Notes under the pieces: model-generated
What the model was told of the DNA's origin: nothing
Databases searched by the model: none
The model's input: the letters and a program-made list of their open reading frames with translations, nothing else
Made by a program: the position numbers and the translations under genes
From: a virus
Direction: 5' to 3' (one strand)
Virus record (IMG/VR): IMGVR_UViG_3300031772_000170
Span: 1 to 32,555 of that record
DNA length: 32,555 nt
Shown here: positions 17,906 to 25,067 of the stretch, piece by piece
Position numbering within the stretch: the first letter of the stretch is position 1
Layout: each line of letters starts with the position of its first letter

Positions 17906-18060
17906 TAGTCTTCAATTTTTAAGGTTTATAATCAAGTTTTAGTTCTAAACATAACCATGCATAACTAGCATGTATTCCTTTTGATTTTTTTGGAATTAAT
18001 TTCCATTCCAATAAATTAATTTTTAATGTTATTTGTCTCATCAGTCTTCTATTTTAAGTG
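17903..18060 (-). repeat. Imperfect 22-base direct repeat around two start codons
   Basis: The stretch at 17903-17924 (cattagtcttcaatttttaa) and that at 18039-18060 (catcagtcttctattttaag) match at most positions. Each contains the ATG of a small gene and the bases just upstream of it. This looks like a duplicated gene junction, consistent with gain or loss of small genes by recombination here. Confidence 0.45.
17919..18041 (-). CDS. 40-residue basic micro-protein
   Basis: Codes for MRQITLKINLLEWKLIPKKS followed by 20 residues ending LKLDYKP. It starts on the stop of the previous gene (TGATG at 18043-18039), a classic re-initiation overlap, which is the main reason for accepting so short a gene. 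It is basic, beta-rich and Trp-containing, with no membrane segment. It could be a remnant of a longer gene, given the duplicated junction sequence just after it. Function unknown. Confidence 0.5.
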   Translation of the reverse strand: MRQITLKINLLEWKLIPKKSKGIHASYAWLCLELKLDYKP

Positions 18061-18382
18061 TTTTAATCATCCATTCTGTGGGTTTATCTAAATTCTGAAC
18101 CCATTCTTTAGCACTTGGGATATAATTATTACAATCCTCTTTTACATGTTGTTCTCCAACATATCTTGTATATACAGTTTTACCATCTGAGTTGACAAAA
18201 GACATTCCAAATATCTTTTCACATTCAAATATACCTTCACTATGATGTCTAAACATTCTGTGTTTACTATGCCCAATCCATTTTTTAGTTTCATCAAACC
18301 AATTATGAATTGCAATGTAATCACTCCATTCTCCACCCCATTTTCTTACTGAGGACTTACAATGTTCTAAAGGATGACTCAT
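18041..18382 (-). CDS. DUF6915-like protein
   Basis: 113 residues. It has the landmarks of a conserved bacterial and phage family that I know as DUF6915: an early SSVRKWGGEWSDY, IHNWFDETKKWIGH, RMFRHHSEGIFECEKIFG, then VGEQHVKEDC and a C-terminal EWVQNL. Several conserved His (in RHH and EQHVKED) could bind a metal, but no activity is established for the family. It starts at the ATG at 18382 and its stop is fused to the next start (TGATG). It sits in a run of unrelated small genes, typical of accessory phage proteins acting early on the host. The family call is from memory of the motif pattern. Confidence 0.7.
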   Translation of the reverse strand: MSHPLEHCKSSVRKWGGEWSDYIAIHNWFDETKKWIGHSKHRMFRHHSEGIFECEKIFGMSFVNSDGKTVYTRYVGEQHVKEDCNNYIPSAKEWVQNLDKPTEWMIKTLKIED

Positions 18383-18383
18383 T

Positions 18384-18788
18384 TTATTTAATGTATTTTT
18401 TAATAAGTTCTTTTAAACAAGTTTCTTCAGCTATTTTTCTATTAGAATAGGAAAAACTTTTTATTACATTTTCTTCATCAAAAGAAATAGTAAATCCAAA
18501 TTCTGTTTTTCCAACTTGTTGTATTGAAATTAACCAATCTGTTTTTTTATCAAACCAATTAAATACAAAAGGTCTAAGTGCCGCAACACAAGATTCTTCA
18601 GTTGTATTTTCTAACTTGTCAATAATTTCATTTGTTATGTATTTTGAATACCAGCCAACATGAGCATCTTTAATATATAACATAAGGCTCATTCCGTCAT
18701 AGCCTAAATCTTTTAATTTTTTTGAAAACTCATAATTAAGATATCCAGTATCAATTTCCATTTTTTCTATTTCTTGTTTTTTATTCAT
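18384..18788 (-). CDS. Hypothetical protein, likely divergent relative of the gene at 32048
   Basis: 134 residues. The layout (FSKKLKDLGYDG near the start, a central LRPFVFNWFDKKTDW, and a C-terminal ETCLKELIKKYI) parallels the protein at 32048-32518 (ALKELGFDED, LKQQVFRWFRDKY, ACIDKLIEIVKN). This pattern recurs in uncharacterised proteins of Bacteroidota and their phages. There is no catalytic motif, signal or membrane segment. The ATG at 18788 overlaps the stop of the preceding paralogue (TAATG), so translation is coupled. Function unknown. Confidence 0.65.
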   Translation of the reverse strand: MNKKQEIEKMEIDTGYLNYEFSKKLKDLGYDGMSLMLYIKDAHVGWYSKYITNEIIDKLENTTEESCVAALRPFVFNWFDKKTDWLISIQQVGKTEFGFTISFDEENVIKSFSYSNRKIAEETCLKELIKKYIK

Positions 18789-19189
18789 TATTCTAAACTT
18801 TTATCAATTAAATTACCTTTATGATGATAAGCTACAGTTTCAATGATTCTTATATAATTGTTTATATTATAATCTCCTGAAGAAACAAGTATACATAAGT
18901 TACCAAAACCACCTTCATCGTTCCACCAATCTTCTATATCATTAAGAATTTTAGATTGTACAAACTCTTCAATTAATTTATATAATTCTTTATCTTCTAA
19001 AGCATTATTATTATTGTCCCAAGCATCAATATTATTAAATACATCTGCTGTACTTGCACAAGGTTCATTTGTATAACCAATCCATTCTATAGCACCTGAG
19101 TCTCCTCCACCATTATAGTGTACTTTAATACCTGTAATACCAAGATCAGCCAACTTAAATAAGAGGCTTGTCATTTCTAATTCTCCCAT
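18788..19189 (-). CDS. GGGDSGAIE protein, copy 2 (DUF6878-like)
   Basis: 133 residues, clearly paralogous to the next gene upstream (19195-19587). Both carry GGGDSGAIE at 27-35, a LNDIEDWWNxEGGxG block (82-96 here), then YNINNYIR and GNLIDK. The glycine-rich GDSG...E block followed by a D/E-rich WW-EGG block recalls the DUF6878 family of small bacterial and phage proteins; the assignment is from memory. The conserved acidic residues could form a metal or ligand site, but no activity is known. Only 5 bases separate the two copies, a tandem duplication that has since diverged. Its TAA overlaps the next start. Confidence 0.7.
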   Translation of the reverse strand: MGELEMTSLLFKLADLGITGIKVHYNGGGDSGAIEWIGYTNEPCASTADVFNNIDAWDNNNNALEDKELYKLIEEFVQSKILNDIEDWWNDEGGFGNLCILVSSGDYNINNYIRIIETVAYHHKGNLIDKSLE

Positions 19190-19194
19190 AATTA

Positions 19195-19587
19195 TTATTT
19201 CTTATTTTTATCTTTTAAATTACCTTCATGAGTATATTCTTCCCAATCAGCAACTCTGATACTATTATTAATTGTATATGTACCAAGTTCTACATCAATA
19301 TGAACATAACCACGACCACCTTCATTATTCCACCAGTCTTCTATATCATTTAATAACATTTCTTGACAGTAATCTGCAATTAAATTACTCAATACTATAT
19401 CAATATCACCTAATAAATATTCTTGTTCCCAATTTTCTAATTCATCATAATTTATATCTGGATCTTGAGTAGCATTAACATATTCAATTGCTCCACTATC
19501 TCCACCACCTTCATAATATACTACAACTTTTTTAATACCATGACTAACTAAGCCAAACATTATTTTTTCTAAACTATTTTTATCCAT
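19195..19587 (-). CDS. GGGDSGAIE protein, copy 1 (DUF6878-like)
   Basis: 130 residues, the first of two tandem paralogues. GGGDSGAIE is at 27-35, exactly as in copy 2, and LNDIEDWWNNEGGRG at 79-93, followed by YTINNSIR and GNLKDK. The middle (residues 40-75) differs in sequence from copy 2, so the pair has diverged outside the conserved blocks. The ATG at 19587 follows the leader AAAAAGTTATG. No signal or membrane segment. Function unknown; the position in a run of small accessory genes suggests a host-takeover or counter-defence role, which is inference only. Confidence 0.7.
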   Translation of the reverse strand: MDKNSLEKIMFGLVSHGIKKVVVYYEGGGDSGAIEYVNATQDPDINYDELENWEQEYLLGDIDIVLSNLIADYCQEMLLNDIEDWWNNEGGRGYVHIDVELGTYTINNSIRVADWEEYTHEGNLKDKNKK

Positions 19588-19596
19588 AACTTTTTA

Positions 19597-20016
19597 TTAT
19601 TTAAACTTATAAAATTTACCAAGTATATTACCGTTTAAATATTTATCAGACTCAAGTACTCCTAATACAAATTGATGTTTAGTTTCTTGGTATGACAATT
19701 CTAATTTAGTAGTACATATCATTAGTATATCTCTTTTAATTTTTATATTGTCTTTGTGTGCTTTTTTCAGTACTTCATTGCTACTGTAATAATTTTGATA
19801 AGTAGCTTTCTTTACTCTTTTATATGTCTTTAATCTCTTATCAGTTGACATAGCCTTCTTACTCAGTTTTGTTTTAATATCTGCATAAAAATTCTTTTTA
19901 CCAATATAACTAATTGATTTTCCGTCTATTATTGCAGTCATATTATAAATAAAACCTATTGCATTTTCAGGAATCATATCTTCAGTAAATTCTTTACCTT
20001 TATATATCCAACTCAT
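19597..20016 (-). CDS. GIY-YIG family endonuclease
   Basis: 139 residues. The N-terminal GFIY (21-24) and SYIGKK (36-41) correspond to the GIY and YIG strands. YYSS (76-79) matches the usual YxGSS. R95 in IKRDIL and E111 in YQETKHQF are the expected catalytic Arg and metal-binding Glu, followed by LESDKYLNGNILGKF. This pattern is shared with small phage GIY-YIG nucleases of the Seg-like type. I see no separate DNA-recognition domain, so it may be a resident nuclease rather than a true homing enzyme. It lies between the 81-residue gene and the GGGDSGAIE pair, with 9-11 base gaps. The catalytic set looks complete; the target is unknown. Confidence 0.8.
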   Translation of the reverse strand: MSWIYKGKEFTEDMIPENAIGFIYNMTAIIDGKSISYIGKKNFYADIKTKLSKKAMSTDKRLKTYKRVKKATYQNYYSSNEVLKKAHKDNIKIKRDILMICTTKLELSYQETKHQFVLGVLESDKYLNGNILGKFYKFK

Positions 20017-20027
20017 AATTTTAAAAT

Positions 20028-20273
20028 TTAAGCATCACCCTGTGGTATAATACTCTGACGTTCTTGTATAAATTTACCTGAGAATACTTCAGTTAATGTT
20101 TTTTTTACATTGATACCACCTTCTTTCTCAATAGTTTCTATTAATAATACTACTGCATGTATAAGATGTGCAGGAGTAACTCCATGTATTTTTAAACTTG
20201 TAGTAAACTTTTCTGGTGCCTTTTCATCAAATTCATAATTTATTTTAATCTTACCTTTCATATAATGATTCAT
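20028..20273 (-). CDS. Small hypothetical protein (81 aa) downstream of primase
   Basis: 81 residues (77 if the second ATG at 20261 is used). It overlaps the primase gene's end by 23 or 11 bases, so it is probably coupled to it. A beta-like start (KGKIKINYEF) is followed by a long helix (HLIHAVVLLIETIEKE) and a polar tail. No motif is recognised. Overlap with the primase gene suggests a replication-linked protein, but this is positional only. Confidence 0.65.
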   Translation of the reverse strand: MNHYMKGKIKINYEFDEKAPEKFTTSLKIHGVTPAHLIHAVVLLIETIEKEGGINVKKTLTEVFSGKFIQERQSIIPQGDA

Positions 20274-21237
20274 TAAGTAATTTTAATACTTCTTTTTTTA
20301 CTTTTTCAATACCGTGTACTTTAATAGAATCTGATACATCTTTCTCCATATCAAGAATAATAAAATCAAGATTATATCTTTCTTTATATTTCTTCATAGA
20401 ATTAATACCTGCTTCATCATTATCAAATAGTACACATATCTTTTTATATTTCTCTTTAAGTTTATTTATGTTTTGCTCTTTAATCATAGTATTTTCACTA
20501 TCCGGAGCAATACATTCTATATCCTTAAAGCCAAGCTTATTAAAAGCCATTATATCTTTCAATGAAGAAGTAATAACTAAATAATCTACTGTAAGTGATA
20601 GTTGTTGTGACCCTTGTATATGATTACCTAACTTTAAGAATTTCTTATTCATATTCTTAGGCTGATAAATCTTATACAATGTGCCATCTTTTTTGAAATA
20701 ACCATACAGATTTAAACCTGTAATAATAATCTCAGATGTAGTACCATTAAGTTCAAGTCTGGTCATCTTATAATACTCTAATGCAGATACATTATATATT
20801 TCTAGCATCTTAGAACCAATATGATATTGTCCCCAGTATTTCTGATCAAAGTTAGACCAATGTCTAATAGTATAATCAGTTACTTTATAATTTTCATAAG
20901 TTTTAATTTCAGGAGCTTTATAAGGTTTATGATCATCTAGGTATTTAACATAGTCATTAACTATTTTATAAGAAACTTCTCCTCTATCTTTAATACCACA
21001 CATATATTGTACTAATGATATAGAGTCTCCTTGATAACCTGATGAAAAATCTTTAAACTTATATGTCATTGTTGCAGCATCCATATAAATAATCATTGAT
21101 GGAGTCTTTTCAGTTTTAAATACAGATTTAATTTTTATCTGCTGTCCGTCTAATTGTTCAGTAAGATTTAAATAATTCTCAAAGATCCAAATTGTTGGTA
21201 CATCCTGGAATCTAATTACATTTTTAGTTGAAATCAT
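20251..21237 (-). CDS. DnaG-like primase with TOPRIM domain
   Basis: 328 residues. Residues 38-72 follow the DnaG zinc-domain pattern (SVFKTEKTPSM, KFKDFSSGYQGD) but lack the metal-binding Cys/His, so this part is a degenerate zinc finger. The TOPRIM domain spans about 218-310: LVITSSLKDIM, where cellular enzymes have EGxxD (the Glu is replaced by Ser, the Asp D228 kept), then FDNDEAG (D272, D274), the second acidic motif. Similar TSSLKD or TKSLKD forms occur in phage primase-like proteins. It would prime DNA synthesis for the polymerase and helicase encoded nearby. Its start lies 17 bases beyond a hairpin terminator. The primase identity is solid; the variant site leaves activity open. Confidence 0.85.
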   Translation of the reverse strand: MISTKNVIRFQDVPTIWIFENYLNLTEQLDGQQIKIKSVFKTEKTPSMIIYMDAATMTYKFKDFSSGYQGDSISLVQYMCGIKDRGEVSYKIVNDYVKYLDDHKPYKAPEIKTYENYKVTDYTIRHWSNFDQKYWGQYHIGSKMLEIYNVSALEYYKMTRLELNGTTSEIIITGLNLYGYFKKDGTLYKIYQPKNMNKKFLKLGNHIQGSQQLSLTVDYLVITSSLKDIMAFNKLGFKDIECIAPDSENTMIKEQNINKLKEKYKKICVLFDNDEAGINSMKKYKERYNLDFIILDMEKDVSDSIKVHGIEKVKKEVLKLLNESLYER

Positions 21238-21254
21238 ATCTTTTAACTTTAATT

Positions 21255-21285
21255 AAAAAGGGAGCCCATTTCCTGACTCCCCTTT
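21255..21285 (-). terminator. GGGAG-stem hairpin with U-tract (minus strand)
   Basis: AAAGGGAG (21257-21264) pairs with CTCCC plus TTT (21277-21285) with one bulged C and a 12-base loop. Five T follow on the minus strand. It sits 9 bases after the SSB-like gene's stop and 17 bases before the primase ATG. Confidence 0.65.
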
Positions 21286-21294
21286 AAACTATTG

Positions 21295-21975
21295 TTAGTC
21301 TAAATCAAAGTCTGAGCCAACCTTAGTTGATACCTCAAAATCATCCTCACCAAATGCTTCTACCTTCTTAGCTTCTAATTTTTTAAGATGTAGAGCTTCA
21401 GAATATAGTAACTGTTTACCAGATCCAAGTTTAGCATATGCAAAACCATCTCTAGAAGATTTTGGTAAATATAAGTCATAATTTGTATAACCTGTTTTAC
21501 CTTCATATTCTTTTCCTGCAATACAGAAATCTAAATACTTATCTTGATAAGGTGCTGTTTTATCAAATGCAGTGATAAACTCTTCAATTGTATTGTGCTT
21601 ATTATCTTGAGCATCAAACCAATTAACTATGTCTAATGTAGTACATAATGATTTAATAAATACTAATATACTATTATCTCTAGAAATTTGTACACCTGAT
21701 TTAGTTACTCCATCTGCAAATGCATATTGGCCAGATTTTACTCTACCAATTTGACCTTTATAATGACCAGCATCTGGATTTTCTTTATCCAACATAAATC
21801 CTTCAAATCCTTCAAGAGGTTCAGTCTCAAGATTAAGTATTATACTTATACCACCTGGAATAAATTTAAAATCTTCACCTACTAAACTATTAAGTTTTAA
21901 TTTGTGATTACCTGGACTAATTGTTTTTGGTATTCCACTTCCACCTGTTCCGACATCTTTTGTTCCAATTGCCAT
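21295..21975 (-). CDS. Predicted single-stranded DNA-binding protein
   Basis: 226 residues. The N-terminal 160 residues are beta-rich with many Gly, as in OB-fold or phage SSB-like proteins (GNHKLKLNSLVG, ISIILNLETEPL). The protein ends in an acidic tail from about 205 (FGEDDFEV...GSDFDLD), typical of single-strand binding proteins that recruit partners. It is directly downstream of the Sak4-like ATPase gene (18-base gap). Sak4 recombinases are known to work with a cognate SSB, which supports the call. No enzymatic motif. The OB fold is not proven from sequence alone; another structural role in replication is possible. Confidence 0.65.
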   Translation of the reverse strand: MAIGTKDVGTGGSGIPKTISPGNHKLKLNSLVGEDFKFIPGGISIILNLETEPLEGFEGFMLDKENPDAGHYKGQIGRVKSGQYAFADGVTKSGVQISRDNSILVFIKSLCTTLDIVNWFDAQDNKHNTIEEFITAFDKTAPYQDKYLDFCIAGKEYEGKTGYTNYDLYLPKSSRDGFAYAKLGSGKQLLYSEALHLKKLEAKKVEAFGEDDFEVSTKVGSDFDLD

Positions 21976-21993
21976 TTTTCTTATTTTTATTTA

Positions 21994-22722
21994 TTATTTA
22001 TATACTTCATCCCAGTGAGTAATTATCTCACCTTTGTCATTAGCTTCACTAATAACTATTTCTGCATTTCTTAAATGCTCAGGTCTTGCACCACAAGTTG
22101 TCTCTTCATTAGTTTTAAATGATAAGAATACTTGATTACCTTTTCTGAACATATAACCAATTGCATCAGCATTAGCACAGATTAAAGACTTGATTTTACC
22201 AGTTAAATCTATATTAGCAGACATAACCATTTCACCTTTATCATCTACTTGCTTATCTTTGATATGCCCAGATAAAATAATATGGTCAGCTAATGTGTCT
22301 ACATAGTTTAAAACATCAAAAAATGCTTCTCTTACATATAAATAACCAGCTCCATTTGGTAAAGTAATTACATTATCTCCATCAAAGTTTTTACCCATTG
22401 AAGTTTGCTTATACTTTTTTACAGCTAATGGCATTACCATTTCTTCTAATGCAGTTACAGTATCAATAGTAATAAACTTATAAGGTTTACCAGCTTCTAA
22501 TACTTCTTTACCAATTGCTAGCAACTCTTTAAGATTACTTGCTTTAACTTTTAATGCATCTACATAATCAGTTCCATTCTCCAAATCAATAATTAAATTG
22601 TCTTCTAAACCAGCAAATGCAGTAGTTTTACCTGTTTTTGGCTTAGAATAAATAATTAATCTTTTTGGATTGACTCTTGTTGCACCTACTTTCTTAGTGG
22701 GCAATACTAATCCTTCACTCAT
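21994..22722 (-). CDS. Sak4-like RecA-fold ATPase (AAA_24)
   Basis: 242 residues, a single RecA-fold domain. Walker A is SKPKTGKT (26-33), Walker B FITIDTVTALEE (D87), and ILSGHIKDK near 148-156 fits the following strand and sensor region. Size and motif pattern match the AAA_24/Sak4 family, phage single-strand annealing or RecA-like recombination proteins that act with an SSB. The SSB-like gene follows immediately and a PD-(D/E)XK exonuclease is encoded at 12.3 kb. Start ATG at 22722, 4 bases after the previous gene. The ATPase fold is firm; Sak4 function is by family resemblance and context. Confidence 0.82.
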   Translation of the reverse strand: MSEGLVLPTKKVGATRVNPKRLIIYSKPKTGKTTAFAGLEDNLIIDLENGTDYVDALKVKASNLKELLAIGKEVLEAGKPYKFITIDTVTALEEMVMPLAVKKYKQTSMGKNFDGDNVITLPNGAGYLYVREAFFDVLNYVDTLADHIILSGHIKDKQVDDKGEMVMSANIDLTGKIKSLICANADAIGYMFRKGNQVFLSFKTNEETTCGARPEHLRNAEIVISEANDKGEIITHWDEVYK

Positions 22723-22726
22723 ACTT

Positions 22727-23278
22727 TTATTTTATTAAATCATTTAACCATTTTTTATTACTTACTGGTTTCTGTAATAGAATGGCAGCTAGATCTCTTA
22801 CAGTTAAACTGCTTAAAGGAGCATCTAAATCTGAATCCATTAAATCATCAAAATCAGGAAATAACCCTTCCGTTTCAGTACTTTTAATTTCAGTTTTAGT
22901 TTCAGTTTTAATTGCTGTCAGTTCAGATACAGGAATAAGATATCTTACATGCCCATTTGCATTAGGATCTGTAGTTTCATACTCCTCATCATAAAATGAA
23001 TTATAACTCCATTTATATAATGTTCTTGTTGGGTCTTCAGAATCTAATGTAATACTTACGTATTCAGTATAGATATCTTCTCCTTTTGATAATTCACTCT
23101 TAAAGAATCCCATATATAAATCATCTTTACCATAGGGTCTATAAGCACATTTAGGTATATATAGAGGACTAGTTATACCTAATGCATCAAATACTTTTTG
23201 ATGGTACTTTACCATCTCTTCAGTTTTTTCTTTTCTGTTAAAACTAGCACTGCTGCTGTCTTTTGTTGTTAATGCCAT
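22727..23278 (-). CDS. Hypothetical protein in the replication cluster (183 aa)
   Basis: 183 residues. The first 120 look like a globular beta-rich domain (YIPKCAYRPYGKDDLYMGFF). A polar, Thr/Glu/Lys-rich linker follows (TAIKTETKTEIKST), then an acidic stretch (FPDFDDLMDSDLDAPL) and a C-terminal helical motif (TVRDLAAILLQKPVSNKKWL). This modular form, a head domain plus linker plus short conserved helix, suggests an adaptor binding a partner through its end. It is flanked by the DnaB-like helicase (7-base gap) and the Sak4-like gene (4-base gap). No catalytic residues are recognised. Confidence 0.7.
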   Translation of the reverse strand: MALTTKDSSSASFNRKEKTEEMVKYHQKVFDALGITSPLYIPKCAYRPYGKDDLYMGFFKSELSKGEDIYTEYVSITLDSEDPTRTLYKWSYNSFYDEEYETTDPNANGHVRYLIPVSELTAIKTETKTEIKSTETEGLFPDFDDLMDSDLDAPLSSLTVRDLAAILLQKPVSNKKWLNDLIK

Positions 23279-23285
23279 ATATTAA

Positions 23286-24290
23286 TTATTTGGTTCCAAT
23301 TCTTTTTTCTTGTTGTGCTGGAGTATTCATTTCTACTATACTCATTCTTTCAAACTCAGCTTTAAAGAAACTTAATCTAGTATCACCATTTCTACATTTA
23401 AGAAAATGTAATACCATTACCTTATCATTTTCAATTATATATCTATCAGGACCATAGAATCTGATTTTCTGTTTAGCTGGTCTATTAATACCAATTACAG
23501 TATCTGCATGTTGTAATAAAGCATCAGCACCAAATATATCTGATTCTAATACATAATTACTATACTTTCCATCTTCTGATCTCTCAGGATTATCTATATT
23601 CCTGTTTAATTGACTTAATATAATGAATGCTATCGGGTAAACTCTTTTAAGATTTGTTAATGCTTCACCAAGGTTATTTAAAGTTTCATTCTTATCTCTT
23701 TCAGTTTGTGCTTTTTTTACAAGTAGAGAATGGTCAAGAGAAATTAAAGTCTTTTTATATTTCCTTATACCTTCTTCATCTACTTCAGAATGATGTGACA
23801 TATACTCATGTATAGTTCTGATAAATTCATCTACTGTACATGGTTTTTCTACTATATCAATGGGATACTTAATCTTTTGTTTAGCATAGTCATAACATTT
23901 CTGTAGATCTTCAGTTGATAATTGACCATCTGCACTACATAAATACTTATATGACTTACCAATAATACTTGAATACTCTCTAATTGCAGATGACCTAGCT
24001 AACATTTCAAATTGAAACTGTAAAACTCTAAAGTCTTCTGCAGGATTAAGAATAAAAGATTCTCTTACTATTTGCTCAACAATTAAAGTTTTACCACTTG
24101 CAGGTCTTCCTCCAATTACAGTCATAGTATTCCATTCAATACCATCAGTCATTGCATCATTAAACTTAGGCCACGGTGTTCTAAGACTTTTAATCTCACC
24201 TAACATTCTGCCTTTTAAATAATGTAATGATTCCTGGAAACCTTCTTTTTGGCTAACCCACTTAGAATTAACTGTTTGCTTAAGTGCCAT
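23286..24290 (-). CDS. DnaB-like replicative helicase (SF4)
   Basis: About 334 residues from the ATG at 24290; the frame extends two codons further to a TTG, which I reject. Numbering from that TTG, Walker A is GGRPASGKT (62-70), the Walker B strand is TLISLDHSLLV and motif H3 ends ILSQLNRNID, all standard for the RecA-like core of DnaB. The usual N-terminal DnaB domain (about 150 residues) is absent, as in several phage SF4 helicases. It would unwind DNA ahead of the family B polymerase, loading onto single strands with help from a neighbouring protein. A 58-residue membrane protein gene lies 9 bases upstream. The primase is a separate gene at 20.3 kb. Confidence 0.88.
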   Translation of the reverse strand: MALKQTVNSKWVSQKEGFQESLHYLKGRMLGEIKSLRTPWPKFNDAMTDGIEWNTMTVIGGRPASGKTLIVEQIVRESFILNPAEDFRVLQFQFEMLARSSAIREYSSIIGKSYKYLCSADGQLSTEDLQKCYDYAKQKIKYPIDIVEKPCTVDEFIRTIHEYMSHHSEVDEEGIRKYKKTLISLDHSLLVKKAQTERDKNETLNNLGEALTNLKRVYPIAFIILSQLNRNIDNPERSEDGKYSNYVLESDIFGADALLQHADTVIGINRPAKQKIRFYGPDRYIIENDKVMVLHFLKCRNGDTRLSFFKAEFERMSIVEMNTPAQQEKRIGTK

Positions 24291-24299
24291 ATACAATAA

Positions 24300-24476
24300 T
24301 TAAATAATTTTTACTTTAATTCTATTATATGTAGCATGTAATACACTAATCACTACCTCAACTACAATAAACTGAATTACAGTAATAGAAATAACAAATG
24401 TATTAATTACTAAATAACCTAATAGAATCCCTACTATGGCACAACACCCTAGTATTAATTTGGGTAATTTATACAT
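24300..24476 (-). CDS. 58-residue membrane protein between helicase and HTH genes
   Basis: A short gene filling the gap between 24290 and 24476. Residues 7-48 are almost continuously hydrophobic (LILGCCAIVGILLGYLVI, then VISITVIQFIVVEVVISVL), giving two transmembrane helices, with a basic C-terminus (NRIKVKII). Its ATG overlaps the stop of the upstream gene (TAATG at 24478-24474), strong support for real translation. It resembles no family that I know. Its position between a putative helicase loader and the helicase makes membrane tethering of replication one idea, but a holin-like or exclusion role is equally possible. Confidence 0.65.
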   Translation of the reverse strand: MYKLPKLILGCCAIVGILLGYLVINTFVISITVIQFIVVEVVISVLHATYNRIKVKII

Positions 24477-25066
24477 TATACTACTTTTTCTTTAAAATGT
24501 GTTTGTGACGGATCATCTGACCCATTTAATAACATATCACAATAATTTGCTAATTCAGAATCATAAGTTTTATCTGAGCCTTGTTTTCTAATAAAGTATT
24601 GAGATGTTCTCATATACTTATATCCTGTTGCCTCATACTCATCAACATACGTCTTTGTAGCATTAATTACTGTTTCCCAGGTATAAGTATGTGATTCAAA
24701 AAACCATCTGAAGTTATTCTCTAGATTCTTTTTATCTGACCTTGCATATTTACCACTTGGTAGCTTAAATTTAGGAAAAATATCTAAATAAACATCAATA
24801 TTTTCCATAAAATTATCACCCATCAATGTTGTACTTGTTTTTTTCTTACTATTTTTAAAATAAGATTCTAGTTCTTGTAAAAGAATTATTGCCTTACCTG
24901 CTAGTTTCATATCAGCTTCTAACCAGTCTGTTGACTGTAAGCGTTTTACCTCTAATGCATCATTAATAAAATCATTAGTTTTAATTTTATGCTTAATACA
25001 ATAGAGTATATACAATTGATTTGGACTCAACTGTTTCTTTATTAATAAATTAAAAATTTCATCCAT
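24476..25066 (-). CDS. Helical replication-cluster protein, possible helicase loader
   Basis: 196 residues, helical throughout. The first 60 residues look like a winged-helix/HTH head (SPNQLYILYCIKHKI). The C-terminal half has TWETVINATKTYVDEYEATG and YKYMRTSQYFI, then a polar tail. Similar proteins with an HTH start and a YMRTSxYFI end occur beside replicative helicases in phages, where loader or DnaT-like functions are proposed. It is next to UNG (1-base gap) and fused by TAATG to the small membrane protein before the helicase. No ATPase motif, so not a DnaC-type loader. Function is inference from position. Confidence 0.65.
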   Translation of the reverse strand: MDEIFNLLIKKQLSPNQLYILYCIKHKIKTNDFINDALEVKRLQSTDWLEADMKLAGKAIILLQELESYFKNSKKKTSTTLMGDNFMENIDVYLDIFPKFKLPSGKYARSDKKNLENNFRWFFESHTYTWETVINATKTYVDEYEATGYKYMRTSQYFIRKQGSDKTYDSELANYCDMLLNGSDDPSQTHFKEKVV

Positions 25067-25067
25067 A

